Below are positions 49,349-62,382 of a stretch of DNA of 64,000 nt, in pieces. Numbering within the stretch: the stretch's first letter is position 1; every line of letters begins with the position of its first letter. The notes under the pieces were generated by a model, which saw nothing but the letters and a program-made list of their open reading frames with translations, was not told the origin of the DNA and ran no database searches. The stretch comes from Isoetes taiwanensis (Eukaryota; Streptophyta; Lycopodiopsida; Isoetales; Isoetaceae), in NCBI GenBank assembly GCA_021234155.1, contig JAJEKV010000006.1:1486001-1550000 (forward strand). The letters are read 5' to 3'. The translations under genes and the position numbers were made by a program.

Positions 49349-49603
49349 CTATTGTGGTGTAGTTTGTACCTGGAAGATCATTTTCTGTCGGAAGGGCGTG
49401 GGGTTACCACGCGTACATTCTTCCGTAATATGATTACACATATTGCATCTTTTGTAATGAGGAGGTCCATTAGTGGAATTACATTCTTTTGCAAGGTGGT
49501 CCTGATATTTGCAGAGATGACACCAGATTTGACTGCGATGTTGAGGCTGAGGAGTCACCGAGTTTTGAGGAACAGTCGTGGAGGGCATGAACGGAAGGTC
49601 CAT
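49349..49603 (-). pseudogene. Gag zinc knuckle
   Basis: CHLCKYQDHLAKEC is a complete CX2CX4HX4C knuckle. A second one, CNMCNHITEEC, lacks three residues between the second Cys and the His, so it is degenerate. Confidence 0.6.
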
Positions 49604-49699
49604 GTGGGGAACTCATCGGAAGAGACATTGAATGAATAATTGATTAACTCAATGGCTTGAGTGAAAGATTCAGGGGGCAAGCATTCAGATGAGGTGAAT

Positions 49700-50780
49700 T
49701 ACTGGAGGAGGACCTTGAAGAAACCAAATTAAGATTTGACTTTGCGTGGGGTATTCTTTGAGTTTACCCACAAGAATCAGCAGAGGGTCCGCAAAATCTC
49801 GAGCAAATTCTGTGGCCTGTTGTTGAAGTTCATTCAACTATTTCAGCAGTTGTTGATCATCATCTAGAGATCCATAGTGAGCTAGAAAGGCAGCTTTCAT
49901 GTCGGCCCAACTTTGTTTTTAGTGGCTTTTGTTGGCCATGAGCCATTGATATGGAGCACCACGCAGTGTGGTAGAGGAAATGTGAAACTTGATCTGTGGT
50001 TCTGAATAACCATTGAGAACCATGAGTGCCTCAAACTCCTCCATGTGAGCTTGTGCACTTTGATCAACGATGGGTTTGCCTTTGGTGTTGTCAAAGATCG
50101 GATACTGGAGTTTCAAATTTAAGCCTGAAGAAAAAATAGAAGGTACAACAGGTGGAGAAACATATGCAGGGGGTGGCCTGGGGACCTGAGATTGCCAAGG
50201 AGCATGAGAAGTGGAAGGTCCTCCCCTGACAGTAGTAGGAGGCATCATTGAAAACCCTGGTGGGGCCATCGTTGTGGCAGTCTTACTGTGAGAGATTGGG
50301 ATAACATAGCATCCGTCTCGATCGAGCATGAGATCTCCAATGTTGTAAACATTAATCGGAGGACAAAGAGTTGGTGATGATAGAAATTCATTGACATAAA
50401 TGGGATTAAAGGAGACCTGAGAATAGACCATGCTATGTTGTAGTGAAGTGGGTTGAGAGGGTGCAGGAGTCGACATGGGAGGAATGTGGACATAAGTGCT
50501 TTCAGAGGTCTGAATTTATGGTGGAGTGTGATGTACAGGGATTGGACGAAGCGAATGGGGTTGAGAGCAATTGTGACAAGGGTGGGTGACCCTGGACATG
50601 AAGAGGTCCGAGGGGTGGTTGGGGCTGAATGAGCACGGGACCGTGGGCATCTACCTTCAATATCATAATCACCATATAGGAATCACGGACAGCATCGCGC
50701 CATTGTTGACGGGCGAGCCGTGCAGCAGTTTGGCTGAGTAGCTCTTCTTAAGTGAAAGGCTGAAAAGACATTGGAGAAAA
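49700..50780 (-). pseudogene. Gag polyprotein remnant
   Basis: The 185-codon frame 50476-49919 is Pro/Ser-rich at first, then reads LQYPIFDNTKGKPIVDQSAQ and MEEFEALMVLNGYSEPQIKF and TLRGAPYQWLM. This is the capsid-like segment of gypsy gag. In another frame it continues with SWADMKAAFLAHYG and NELQQQATEFARDF. Upstream the phrase LLSQTAARLARQQWRDAV may be the gag N-terminus (about 50740). Gag normally packages the element RNA. Confidence 0.6.
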
Positions 50781-50928
50781 AGGACTATGACCCGGAAATC
50801 GGCGATAGTGTTTAGGTTCCAGATTCGGGAGAGTTTGGGGACAGTCCTCTGCGAGAACTCTTGCATCTAATAAACAACTCCTCAACAGAAAAGAAATGTC
50901 ACGCGGGCTACAGACGAGATGAGACCGG

Positions 50929-50972
50929 GCGGGACGGGACGGGACGGGACGAGACGAGACGAGATGTTGTAT
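50929..50972. repeat. (GACGG)n/(GACGA)n pentamer tail
   Basis: Pentameric repeat forming the 3' tail of the long LINE copy. Confidence 0.85.
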
Positions 50973-51199
50973 TAACACGTCTGTGAGACCATCAGATCTA
51001 GAAGGCGTCCAAAATATACATTCAAAATCGTATGCAATACTATCTAATGTGTTCTCACATAAAACATCATTAGAGTCATCTCTCTCATTCTTATCCAAGT
51101 ATAATAGTAGAGAATCAAGATTTTTAACAACACTTTCTTGTAATTGCATAGCTTCAATCAAATAGTTCCCAATCTTCTTACCTCGTAAGACAAAAAATT

Positions 51200-51789
51200 G
51201 CATTAACGATGTTATGTTGATCCCGAATCTAGTCCTCAAAGAGTGATACGCTGGGCATTTCAAAATAACATATTCTTCGTTCTCCACCTCACCTGATCCA
51301 CTTGCAAGTCCTAAGGTCATGTGGAATATTCTGCCAATGACCCATCTCCACTCTCAGATGGTGAGAGCTAAGCCTAATCCTGCAGATGGTGTGGCGCATC
51401 TTAGTAGAGATTCCTTCGTATAAGTACGACATATCCTTCAAAGATGGATTCATATACTCATGATAATACACTTGTTTCGTGCCTGGCCTATTCCATGATT
51501 TCTATACCACTGCTTCTCTTACCCATTCCCTTATCCTGTCTTTGTTGCCATTTAGATCATCGATGTCCATATCCCATTTCCTAAGCCATTCTTTCATGCA
51601 TGCATACCATCCATCATGAGAGCTCTCCTCCAAAGCTAGACGTGGTAGGTTGCTAGTATCTACATCATACAAAATCTTCTTTATATACAACAGAGATTTA
51701 CATAAAGCCTCACCTTCAAGAGGTAATAAACCACATTCTGGCGTCGTCATGTCATAAGGGTTCTGCATCTTATCTAAATTCACTCTCAT
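51200..51789 (-). pseudogene. LINE ORF2 C-terminal domain, copy 1
   Basis: VNLDKMQNPYDMTTPECGLL and PLEGEALCKSLLYIKKILYD begin a domain shared with the two short copies at 55.8-57.6 kb. It ends with CRIRLSSHHLRVEMGHW, then LRTCKWI and EEYVILKCPAYHSLR, a C...H/C pattern like the Cys-His region after LINE RTs. The piece between VNLDK and NPYD appears shortened compared with complete LINEs. Confidence 0.6.
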
Positions 51790-52310
51790 CCTGTTGCATC
51801 ACAAAAGTTCGCCAACACATGTAGGTGCTTCTGCATCCCATCTTGGGTCCGCGACAACAATAGTATATCATCAGCATAAAGGAGTAACTTAACAACATAG
51901 CCTGCCAATGAAGTACCTCCCCCCTGTGATTGAATAATCCATGCTTCTAATTCATCAATAAACATATCAAACAAAGTCGGTGATAATGGACAACCCTGTT
52001 TTACACCAACATTACTTTCTACCAGGTCTTTACATTTATCCAGCAAGGGAGAAGAGAGTTGCACCCATACTTTCTCATATAATTTGTCCACTGCATTTCT
52101 CTATGTTTTTGGAACTCCTATATTTTCCATGCGTACCCACAAATTCTCCCTTGGCACTGTATCAAATGCCTTAGCAAAATCTACAAAGGCTTCTAATAGT
52201 GGTTTCTTTTTCCCTTTAACAGCATCCATCATTGTTCTAAACGTCACCAAATGATCGGTTGTGGATTTTTTTGGTCTAAAGCCAGCTTGCCCAATAGCCT
52301 GCTTTATAGA
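51786..52310 (-). pseudogene. LINE reverse transcriptase core
   Basis: Motif A is FVDFAKAFDTVPREN, motif B is GVKQGCPLSPTLFD and the catalytic motif C is LLYADDILLLS. A stop lies between A and B near 52100, and another ends the frame after CDATG. The region between the first RT motif and QAGFRPKKS is missing, so this copy could not make active enzyme. Confidence 0.8.
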
Positions 52311-53754
52311 TAAGAGTAACTCTATTTATTCGCCAGGAATGCGGGAAACCTTCTTGCAATGCTGCGTTATACATATCTGTAAGTTTCTCCACCACTGCAG
52401 GACCACTACATTTAAGCATCTCAGCCATAAGGCCCATTGCATCAGCTGCTTTCCCATTGGAAAGCTTTTGCATCCCATTTGCAACCATGGCAAGGGTAGT
52501 ATACCTGCCCTCCATGCAATGATTATCTATTGATGGCATATGATACAACTTGCGCACCTGGTGTATGAGCTCTTCCGCGTCTAACTTCAGCATCTGAGGT
52601 TTCTGATTTTTTAGTCTATTCCAGAACTTTTTTGGCTCCGTGATCAAGTTATTGACAAGTTCCTCCTGCTGCCTACGCATGAAAGCCCTCTTCTTGATCT
52701 TGATCAGCCTAATGTATTCCTTTTTCAAATGTTTTTTATCATTATCATTTGCTGCTTTAAACATTTGCCTGCTTGCTTTGCATTCCATATCAAACCATCC
52801 ATTACATGGTAAACCCTTCATCCTACTCTGAGAGATAAAACACTTCTCAGCATCATTCATAAGTAAAGTCGATAGTAATTTGCTTATTCCTTCTGCGTCC
52901 TGTGGCGAAACGGTTTCTAGCATCATTTTTTCATACTGGTCCTTACAAGTCTCCATCTTCCTGCTTGACAGATTAATTTTCTTATTCCAAAGGGGTGGAT
53001 GTTTTTCCTGAGAGATACCACTCATATATATTTCAATGGATAATGGCACGTGATCAGATTCGGTGCGAGTATCTCCAACAGCCACTGTTACAGCCTGATC
53101 AATAAAATGTGCATTGGCAATAACAAAATCCACTACACTTGATCCTCTACATGTACACTTTTCAGTGCCCGGAAACTTAGATAAACCATTATATATTACT
53201 AAATCAAGTCCACTGCTTATATTCAGTAAATGATTACCTTGAGGTGTTACCCATCTATAAGAATCATGTAATGTCCGGCTCCATCCATTCATTTTTAAAG
53301 TTTCCTCATCCATCATTTCCATCCACAATGGATCCCCATCTGGGTTCAACCTTGCTGCTTGTCTATTTGCAATGCGACCATTAAAATCGCCAATCAATAA
53401 AATGTTACCATTAGCCATCAGTTCAATTGCATCCAGTTCAAGTTGAAAAAAGGGATCATCCTTATTCAAATTATCACTATCATAGGCTGGTGATTTTCTA
53501 GGAGGGAAATAACATCCTGCAACAAATATCTTACCCTGCCTTCCAGGTATCTCTACCCAAAAATACTGTTTAGAACTATTTTTTATTCTCAAAGAAACCA
53601 AATTTTTAAATTTGTTACGTACATAACAGGCCACACCACCATAACCTCTGCGTCTCCACCCTTTATTATGCCATACTGAATGGACCACATGAAAATCTGG
53701 GATATCTAGTAAACCACATTCTTCATGTTCCCAAGTTTCAAGAAAAAAGACCAA
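52276..53754 (-). pseudogene. LINE ORF2: endonuclease and start of reverse transcriptase
   Basis: A 492-codon frame contains the apurinic-type endonuclease: FFLETW (catalytic Glu), GGVACYVRNKF, LLIGDFNGRI (Asp/Asn motif), CRGSSVVDFVIAN and ESDHVPLSI (His motif). The opening residues RIGAWNITKLN lie just upstream in another frame. It goes on through a basic linker to the first RT motif, GKAADAMGLMAEMLK, and RINRVTLIYK, after which a deletion joins it out of frame to QAGFRPKKSTTDHL. The endonuclease nicks target DNA to prime reverse transcription. Confidence 0.85.
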
Positions 53755-53843
53755 ATCTAGAGATTCGAATCACTCATTGTACTAACCTTTTCGGCGTTTA
53801 GTTTGGTAATGTTCCACGCTCCTATCCTGATGGTCTCGCACCC

Positions 53844-54315
53844 TTATGCTGAAGAAGATGCCTCCTCTATGACCACTTTGCCAAATTTCCAGTACGCCTT
53901 CTTGCCTGCTTGTCGTGCTGCCTTCATGTTCTGCGCTTCCAATTTATACTGCTCATACTGCTCTTTGGTAAGATCTTCATTTATCCATATTCGTTCACCT
54001 TTTAGGAGAGCACGCTTCCTTACCCTGTTTTGAAATTTAATTACCATATGCCTCGGTCTATCTCATTTTTTTCCCACTCGAAACGCATCAATGACTCCAG
54101 TTTCATCCATTTGCATTGCCTTCGTAAGGATCTGATCAACACTTTCTTTAACATTTTCCTTTGCTTGCTCAGGAATCTCAACTAGTCTCAAATTAAGTAA
54201 CCAGTTCTTTTTCTCTTGCTCAGCTAAGAAATCGGAAAGCTATTGTTTCATATCCGCAATGTCAACAATAGAGCTCTCCATAGCATTTGCCGCCCTATTC
54301 TGTGTAAAGTCCTTT
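53844..54315 (-). pseudogene. LINE ORF1, RNA-binding (L1-type) part
   Basis: LNLRLVEIPEQAKENVKESV followed by DAFRVGKK and HMVIKFQNRVRKRALLKGER and INEDLTKEQYEQYK matches the RRM plus C-terminal domain of L1-type ORF1 proteins, which coat element RNA. Stops interrupt it near 54240 and 54070. The frame leads straight into the endonuclease with only a few codons between. Confidence 0.65.
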
Positions 54316-54327
54316 GGTGCTTGTGCA

Positions 54328-54904
54328 TGTTAGTCCTGTGCCTCCTGGTACAGGACTATTCATGCATACGACAGACCAGGTCAAGCTCAAGGATCCTCAG
54401 TCAGCCACGGGTCAGCCATCAAAGGCTCAGCAGAAGACCAAGCAGCAGACCACGCAGTCAAAGCCTATCAAGAGGCGCCGCTCAGACAAGTGACGGCCCG
54501 TCACCGCCCGCGTCAGCGTCAGCATGATTCTAGGCACTTCAAGAGGCACCGCCCACATTCCTGCAAATCAGGCCTCCTTCCGGGAGTCGGCACCGAGATC
54601 AGTCAGAGTGTCTATATTGGGCCCAAGGCCATTGTACTATATATATGACTAGAGCTCGCACATGAGTTCTAGATGAGTTTTGAGTCTTGTCTCCTTTCAG
54701 TTCTTCTCTCTATTGCGAGAGCTCATGTATGTTCATCATTGATATCAAGGAAGCTTATCATTTTCCTCTCATTTGTTCTGTTTTCTTCTTCTTCTTCTCT
54801 TCTTGCAAATCCCGCGTGACATAGTCCCCCGGACTCTCCTGTTAGATCCACGGGTCCTCACAGAGGGCTGTCTTCCAGGAGTTCCCGAACCCAGACCCCA
54901 AACA
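54328..54904 (+). mobile_element. Solo LTR inserted in LINE ORF1
   Basis: A 577-bp block starts TGTTAG and ends AAACA, with short TGTT/AACA inverted ends. It is flanked by the 5-bp direct repeat GTGCA (54323-54327 and 54905-54909), and the LINE reading resumes on either side. Inside, CTATATATATGACTAG (about 54640) would be a TATA box on the plus strand. No internal retrotransposon sequence is present, so this is the product of LTR-LTR recombination. Confidence 0.85.
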
Positions 54905-54905
54905 G

Positions 54906-55453
54906 TGCATTCATTTGCATTCTGAGGTCATCAATCTCTTTCTTTATTTTAGTCCTCACCTTCTCCAAATCTTTTGAAATTCGTAGCTAGGGTGTTCCTA
55001 ATATCATTCATCATTCCCTGAACTTCTTGGAAAATTTTTTCCTAAAATCTGAGAGCATATCTTTCACAGAAACTCCTATCATGTATATGAGACTATCAAT
55101 TTGTGGTACTGCTTCAGAGAGGAGTACTGTGAGAGATTCAAGCTGGGAAGCCCATCGATTTTTGGAACAATAGCATTGGCAGTGTACTGCACAGCAGCAA
55201 TTACAGAGTTGTCTTGCACAGAAAAGGTATTTGATGCAGCAGTCGTGGCCGTAAATCCATCTGTTGGAGCTATCAACTGATCCCCGTCGCTTTTGGCTTG
55301 CACCAGAAATCCGTCTGTTTCTTCTCCATCAAGGGTTTCTTCGTCAATGGCGATCTCATTCCTTTTCATGGGCTCTGATGCTGAGATGGCTGGAACATCT
55401 CGATCAGGGGACCCACGAGAAGGAGACCCCTGTTGAGCTTTCTTCTTGGCCAT
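54906..55453 (-). pseudogene. LINE ORF1, N-terminal part
   Basis: The frame starts MAKKKAQQGSPSRGSPDRD at 55453 and runs 124 codons. It then shifts into readings such as FRKKFSKKFREMMNDIRNTL that look like a coiled-coil-forming region. Position and composition fit LINE ORF1; it ends at the solo LTR. Confidence 0.5.
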
Positions 55454-55658
55454 ATATTAATCAACAAAAAAAACCCGACCGGAAAATATCAAATTCAGAT
55501 AGCTAGACAGATGCAAATCTAGTCATGCCATACACCATTGGAAAGATCTCGGAACCGACTTTTCAATAAGCCTAAATATGTGATAATCTGATGCTGTATG
55601 TGAAAGTTATGGCCTGTCGAAGTTTTGTCGTACAAACCCTAACACCCCTGAAGCTCGA

Positions 55659-55687
55659 GGGAGGGAGGGAGGGAGGGAGGGAGGGAG
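55659..55687. repeat. (GGGA)n microsatellite
   Basis: About seven GGGA units, adjoining the second 3' motif of LINE copy B. Confidence 0.9.
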
Positions 55688-55710
55688 TATTACGTCAATG
55701 GGAGGCCTCG

Positions 55711-55713
<3 letters not shown>

Positions 55714-55804
<91 letters not shown>
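55714..55804. repeat. (AG)n microsatellite 1
   Basis: Long GA/CT tract with one interruption, at the 3' end of LINE copy B. The RERERE peptides read through it are artefacts. Confidence 0.95.
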
Positions 55805-57705
<1,901 letters not shown>

Positions 57706-58339
57706 TGACTGGCCACATGCCGACTTAGAGATGACGAGAGACAACACGAGAGAACAGCTCTCGAGATGAGAGATGGGGGAGAGATGGGTGAGAGTGGGAA
57801 AACCCAACTCTCACCTCGAGAGATGATTCGCCCCTAACAGCCGTTAGGGGCGTTTTCATTGCCCACTAACCAAACAATTAGCCTTAATTTTTGCTGCCTG
57901 AAAAAACTGCCCGAAATGTTTCCCACACCGAAAACCAGGGGCGCCATTTCCTCTGCTTCTTGATCTTCAAGGCCGCCTAATTCTTGCTCCGAGTATCCAA
58001 TTTCTCGAAGCAATTAGCCGATTACGATCCAGGTATTCATCAGATTACGCACGCATTTGTATTCTGTTTTTTGTGCATTCATACATTAAGTTTTGATCGT
58101 CAATTTCGTTTTAAGTCGTCCTTATTCCCAATCAATTATTTGGATTCAGATGTCTAAGGCCTCTCGATCTGCTTTGCCAGCAACCAGCAAGCCTTTCGTG
58201 CCTCCTCGGGTTGAAAAAAAATGGCACCAAGAAGGACCCGGAAAATGACAGGTCAGATCTCCATGGATGTGCATTTGGAGACTAATTCTGAGCCAATTCC
58301 ATCTTCAAGACAGCCAAGGAAAAGAGATCCAAGCGTGTA

Positions 58340-59341
58340 TTGAGCGAAATTCAGGCATCCTCTGATATTGTGAGTGAATCTTTTGAAACCGATTCTACTT
58401 TGGCTCTTGTTGTGCATGAGAAGGAAAATTCGAAAGTGATAGACACAAAGAATAGGAAGTCTCCTGTGCAATGGACAGATCAGGGTGTCTCCACATTCCT
58501 CAATCTCTTGAACGAGATGAAATTGGTAACCAATGGCACCCTCAACCTCTCCAACACACAATGGAGGGAAATTATGATCAAATTGCAGCCCTTTGTTGGG
58601 GGTTTAGTCGAGCTGAGACAACTAAAGAACAAATGGGACAAGCTGCAAGCTAAATTTAAAGATGAGAAGGAGGCTTGTAGCCATACGGGTTCTGAACCAT
58701 CAACTTGGCAGTGGTATGACAGAATGGAAGAGGTTAAATATGGTGTTACCTCAGATCATCCAATACCAGGTGCTGGTGATGATGGTGAATTTGGGAATGA
58801 AGCTTTCGAGGCTGCAGACTTGCATACAAATTACTCAGAATCTTTCATGAATGACACTTTCTTTGAAACTGTTGGAACAGATGCAGCATTTGAAGACCAC
58901 TTTGATGATCCACCCAATTCAAACAATAATGTAAACATGGGAAATCCGAGCAGTCCAGTGATGCCAGAAATTCCAATCAATAGGACACCAACAGGAAACC
59001 AAACAGATTCTTCAAGTCCTAGATCAGCTGCATGTAATCAGCCTGGAGTTTGTGGAAAACCTACAAGTAGAAAGAAGTCCAGGTTGCAGATAGATGAGGA
59101 CATTGCAATGGGAATATCACAGATGGCAAGCACATTTGGGGACACTGAGGTGAAGAAATTAGATTTCCTGAAAGAAGAAAGTGCAAGAAAAATTGAGTTG
59201 GTCAGGGAATTGGAAACAATAAGATCTGCAAACAGTCTGAAAATTGCAGAGTCCATGGCTGCAATGACTCAAAGCATATGTGAAATGACAAAGGAGACAT
59301 TGCTCGAAATTGCCAAACTTGCTGCCAATAAGAAGGACTAA
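58340..59341 (+). CDS. Harbinger Myb/SANT-like DNA-binding protein
   Basis: A 333-codon frame begins with a non-ATG codon as drawn; the true start or a first exon is probably upstream, where ATGs at about 58151 and 58222 sit in other frames. Residues about 45-120 (QWTDQGVSTFLNLLNEMK, LELRQLKNKWDKLQAKF-like region, TWQWYDRM) are a Myb/SANT-like (trihelix-type) domain. A Ser/Asn-rich middle and a helical C-terminus (KKLDFLKEESARKIELVREL) follow. In PIF/Harbinger elements this partner binds the transposase and brings it to the nucleus and element ends. No internal stops. Confidence 0.75.
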   Translation: MSEIQASSDIVSESFETDSTLALVVHEKENSKVIDTKNRKSPVQWTDQGVSTFLNLLNEMKLVTNGTLNLSNTQWREIMIKLQPFVGGLVELRQLKNKWDKLQAKFKDEKEACSHTGSEPSTWQWYDRMEEVKYGVTSDHPIPGAGDDGEFGNEAFEAADLHTNYSESFMNDTFFETVGTDAAFEDHFDDPPNSNNNVNMGNPSSPVMPEIPINRTPTGNQTDSSSPRSAACNQPGVCGKPTSRKKSRLQIDEDIAMGISQMASTFGDTEVKKLDFLKEESARKIELVRELETIRSANSLKIAESMAAMTQSICEMTKETLLEIAKLAANKKD

Positions 59342-59539
59342 AGGTTCGTTTTCAGTTTTTTGCTTTTTACAAATTCTATTTTGGAACTGTCTCAAAACAC
59401 ACTAGTATTATTGAATATTGCAGAAGTTGTACTGCCCTATTTCTTTAGTATTAATTATTGTCTTCTAGTCACAATCACCCAAATTCGTAAGGGCTATTTA
59501 AGTTTCCTGAATTCCTTGCATGCAAGCCGCTCCGAAGGC

Positions 59540-60115
59540 ATGGAGAGAGTCGTGAACCGAAAGCGCCCACGCTCTCCAAGCTCGAGCTCGAGCTCATCTT
59601 CCTCGAGCTCGAGGTCATCTTCATATTCCTCATATCAAACTCCAGATTCTACTTCTTCCTCTTCCAGTGAGGTTCCCTATTACTCAGATCATGACTCCTG
59701 GCCTACCTCTAGTGAGGAACTTCTTCCCGACAGTAGTGGGGACTCTCAACAGTTCTCTGATCATCCTGTTAGTTTGGAGAACATTTTTCTGCAGAATCAG
59801 GTTTCCAACGAAGACTCTTCGTGCGAGGAAGAGCAACAAGAAAGCCAGTTCTCCTCCCCTTCAGTCCAGCCTGCAAACCCTGAAGTGGAAGTCTTGACCC
59901 ACAAGCTAATCCACTGCAGTTATTCCAAACAGACTGTTACTACTTTCTTTGAGATGGCGGTTTCTATTGATGCTGATGTCTTAGAATGGGCTGCTAATTC
60001 TGCTAGGAACAGGACTTTCCATATGGAGAGTGTTTACGTTAGGCACAACGAAAAATGGTGCCTTCAAGAGATACGAAATATAACCTTCCAGTGTGACCTT
60101 TGTCCCAGGATTTGA
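59540..60115 (+). CDS. Serine-rich protein of unknown family in the Harbinger element
   Basis: From ATG 59540 the frame gives 191 residues: MERVVNRKRPRSP, a run of about 11 Ser with Arg, an acidic Ser/Glu/Gln middle, then a more ordered C-terminal part (LTHKLIHCSYSKQTVTTFF, WAANSARNRTFHMESVYVRH, CDLCPRI). The frame stays open upstream to 59360, with an acceptor-like TTGCAG near 59423. I do not recognise it. It is not one of the two standard Harbinger proteins, so it may be a captured host gene or an accessory protein. Confidence 0.45.
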   Translation: MERVVNRKRPRSPSSSSSSSSSSSRSSSYSSYQTPDSTSSSSSEVPYYSDHDSWPTSSEELLPDSSGDSQQFSDHPVSLENIFLQNQVSNEDSSCEEEQQESQFSSPSVQPANPEVEVLTHKLIHCSYSKQTVTTFFEMAVSIDADVLEWAANSARNRTFHMESVYVRHNEKWCLQEIRNITFQCDLCPRI

Positions 60116-60693
60116 AAAAAAAAATATTGTTATGTCTTCATCTTTTTGTTTTTGTTTCATATTTTCATTTTCAAACAGGCTTCTGTTATATAGAAAATGG
60201 CATGCATGCCATTTTTTTTGGCTGATGTAACTCTTCGAGTTCTGACAGAAGAAACCCATTTTGTCCTTTTATTGATGCAGAATTCCTATGCTCTTTGGAT
60301 GTGAAGTCATTTGGCTCACATTTGATTGTAACCTGGCTGCTGAGATACTGCACTATTTTGAACAGTGCAGACTATAAAAATGTATTGAACTTTTTTGAAT
60401 ACAAAACGTGGTTTACCTTCTTATTCCTGTGTTCTTGATATTTTATATTCTTTAATGTGTATTAATGTGAAGTCATTTGACTCAAAAATGTCTGTGATAT
60501 GCTGTTCAGTTTTGATAATGACAGGTTTTCGAACCCTAATGTATGTGTCACAAATCAAGCTCTAAACTCATGCTACAAACACATTTAACTTTTCATCATT
60601 CTGTAACAATTGATTAACAATTCAGAATTAAAGAGATCAAATCAAATACAATTGATTATGGATTTCATTTTCTTGGCTACAAAATTCATTCAT

Positions 60694-61885
60694 TCAAAGG
60701 ATGACATGTCCATCCAGATTCTCAAATAGCACGTGCCTCATTTGATCACCCTGTTTTTTTAAGGACCTGTTCATGGCTTCTGTTTCATAGTAATATATTG
60801 GTGGAGGGCCTTCTTCAATTGGCAGCATATCCCAGCCCTTGTCTTCCATTATACAAAAGTTCCAAATAACACAACATGCATGTATGATCTTGGAGGCTTT
60901 GCCAACATGCACAGGCAAGTGTTTCAGAATTCTAAACTTTTCCTTCACAATGCCAAATCCATTTTCTACACACACTCTGCCCCTACAGATCCTTTTGTTA
61001 AACTTACCATATGCACCCTGATTTTGAGGAAAGACTTTAAGGAGAAAGGGCCTGCTGGAATAAGCTGAATCACCTAATAGTAATGGTGGAATAGTTACCT
61101 GAACTTCCTGGTCAGTAGGCTGCCCCTTCTTCAGTTTTCTGCCACTCAAAGTCACCACAGGTTCCTGTAAAATTTGTTTTGAAGCAATTTTATTGTAAAT
61201 GGATCTCTTCTTGAACTGGTTGGAATCATGGACTGAACCTGTTCTAGTTACACAAACATTTATAAACAATCTGCTATGTGTAACAATTCCTTGCATGAGA
61301 CATGAGTGCCTCTTATGTCTGCTGTAATAGTCTTCCCCATTGTCCTTTTTTTGGGGTTTCCTCCATAAAAAAAATATGGGAACCGTCAACTGCACCATAT
61401 ATATTGGGCAACCCAGTTGCATCATGGAATTCCTTAATACACTGAGTTAATCTTGCACCTGTAGGCATTGCAACAAAACGTTTGTACAGCATTGTCTTCG
61501 AAGCCAATACAAGCGTGACTTTCTTGGTATATTTCTGTACTGTGGCTTTCCCAACATAAAATCTTTGTTCGACATGTAAGGGCATATCTTCGTGTGCAGG
61601 AAAATACAGAACCATAGCAACTGCTTTCCTTGGATCAACAGGGGGTCTTACTTTAATCCCGGGCTTGACAAGATAAGGCACAATTAAACCTACCAGTCTC
61701 TCAAATGTGGCTCTCCTCATCCTGTAAAATTGGTGCCACATATCGTCTTCGAAGGATGGCAGACAATTCCAAGCATGGTTATCGATATTATCCCACTGTG
61801 TTCTTTGCCTTGGAGCAATCCAAAATCTTCTTGGTGGTCTTCTAACCCTACTGAACCCGCAACCATTAAAGCTGCAGATGCGCAA
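60694..61885 (-). pseudogene. PIF/Harbinger transposase (DDE_Tnp_4), single frameshift
   Basis: Two overlapping frames, 61885-61313 and 61425-60694, form one transposase of about 390 residues. The first has FYRMRRATFERLVGLIVPYL and the first catalytic Asp in NIYGAVDGSHIFF. The second has LLGDSAYSSRPFLLKVFP (second Asp) and CVENGFGIVKEKFRIL (catalytic Glu), then HACCVIWNFCI. The change of frame falls in an A7 run near 61352, so it is a one-base indel or a sequencing error. The enzyme cuts and pastes the element. Confidence 0.85.
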
Positions 61886-62380
61886 AAAAACATACCATTG
61901 TTATCTTCTAAAACCTCATCATCGAACATGGTCATTGGGTCTTCGAGCTCGTTGAGTTCCAATAGCTGCAAACAGTATCTCTGTAATGCAAATCTGAGTG
62001 TCAAAGCCCGAAAAAGCATGGCAATCATACCAAGAATGACCGGATCCATGGTTTAGTGGCCGGATTCGAAAGAATGGGGAGGCAATACTAGAAATGAAAT
62101 ATCCCATATAGCCCGTCGAACCAAGAAAAAACGGGCTTAAATATCCCACAATTTGGCGCCCGAATGGAACGTTACGGTTGAATTATCCCACAAAGAGATC
62201 GTCGGCTGGAATGGATGCACGACTCGAAAATCCGGCAAACAGCAAAAATTCTGCCAATAACAGAGGCTGTTAAGCCTCGAGAGACAATTGTCTCTCCTCT
62301 CCTCCCAAAAAAATACGTACATTTAGGGGAGGAACCGTATGTGACGAGAGATGGATTTTTTTACGAGCATGTGGCCGACC

Positions 62381-62382
<2 letters not shown>

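Larger units (their letters stand above)
48190..50900 (-). mobile_element. Ty3/gypsy-type retrotransposon remnant (gag and protease)
   Basis: The minus strand carries a gag region, a zinc knuckle and an aspartic protease remnant in the right order, with frameshifts between them. Reverse transcriptase and integrase do not follow, so the element is truncated on its 3' side near 48.19 kb. I found no LTRs. The right limit meets the simple-repeat tail of a LINE at about 50.93 kb. Confidence 0.65.
50929..55460 (-). mobile_element. LINE (non-LTR retrotransposon), long defective copy
   Basis: Minus strand order: ORF1 N-terminus (from about 55453), ORF1 RNA-binding part (54300-53844), endonuclease (53.8-52.9 kb), reverse transcriptase (52.6-51.79 kb), C-terminal domain (51.79-51.2 kb), 3' tail. 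A solo LTR interrupts ORF1. The RT has an internal deletion and there are several frameshifts. The tail ends AGACGTGTTAATACAACAT and then (TCTCG)n(TCCCG)n pentamers (50972-50929) in place of poly-A. Confidence 0.85.
57711..62376. mobile_element. PIF/Harbinger-type DNA transposon
   Basis: The element carries the two proteins expected of the family, a Myb/SANT-like ORF (plus strand) and a DDE transposase (minus strand), plus a third serine-rich ORF. GGCCACATGC at 57711-57720 and its reverse complement at 62367-62376 may be the terminal inverted repeats, both next to (GA)n tracts. The usual 3-bp TWA target duplication is not seen, so ends are tentative. A GGTGAGAGT/ACTCTCACC hairpin lies near 57790-57815 and a CGCCCCTAAC/GTTAGGGGCG hairpin near 57830. 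Confidence 0.75.
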
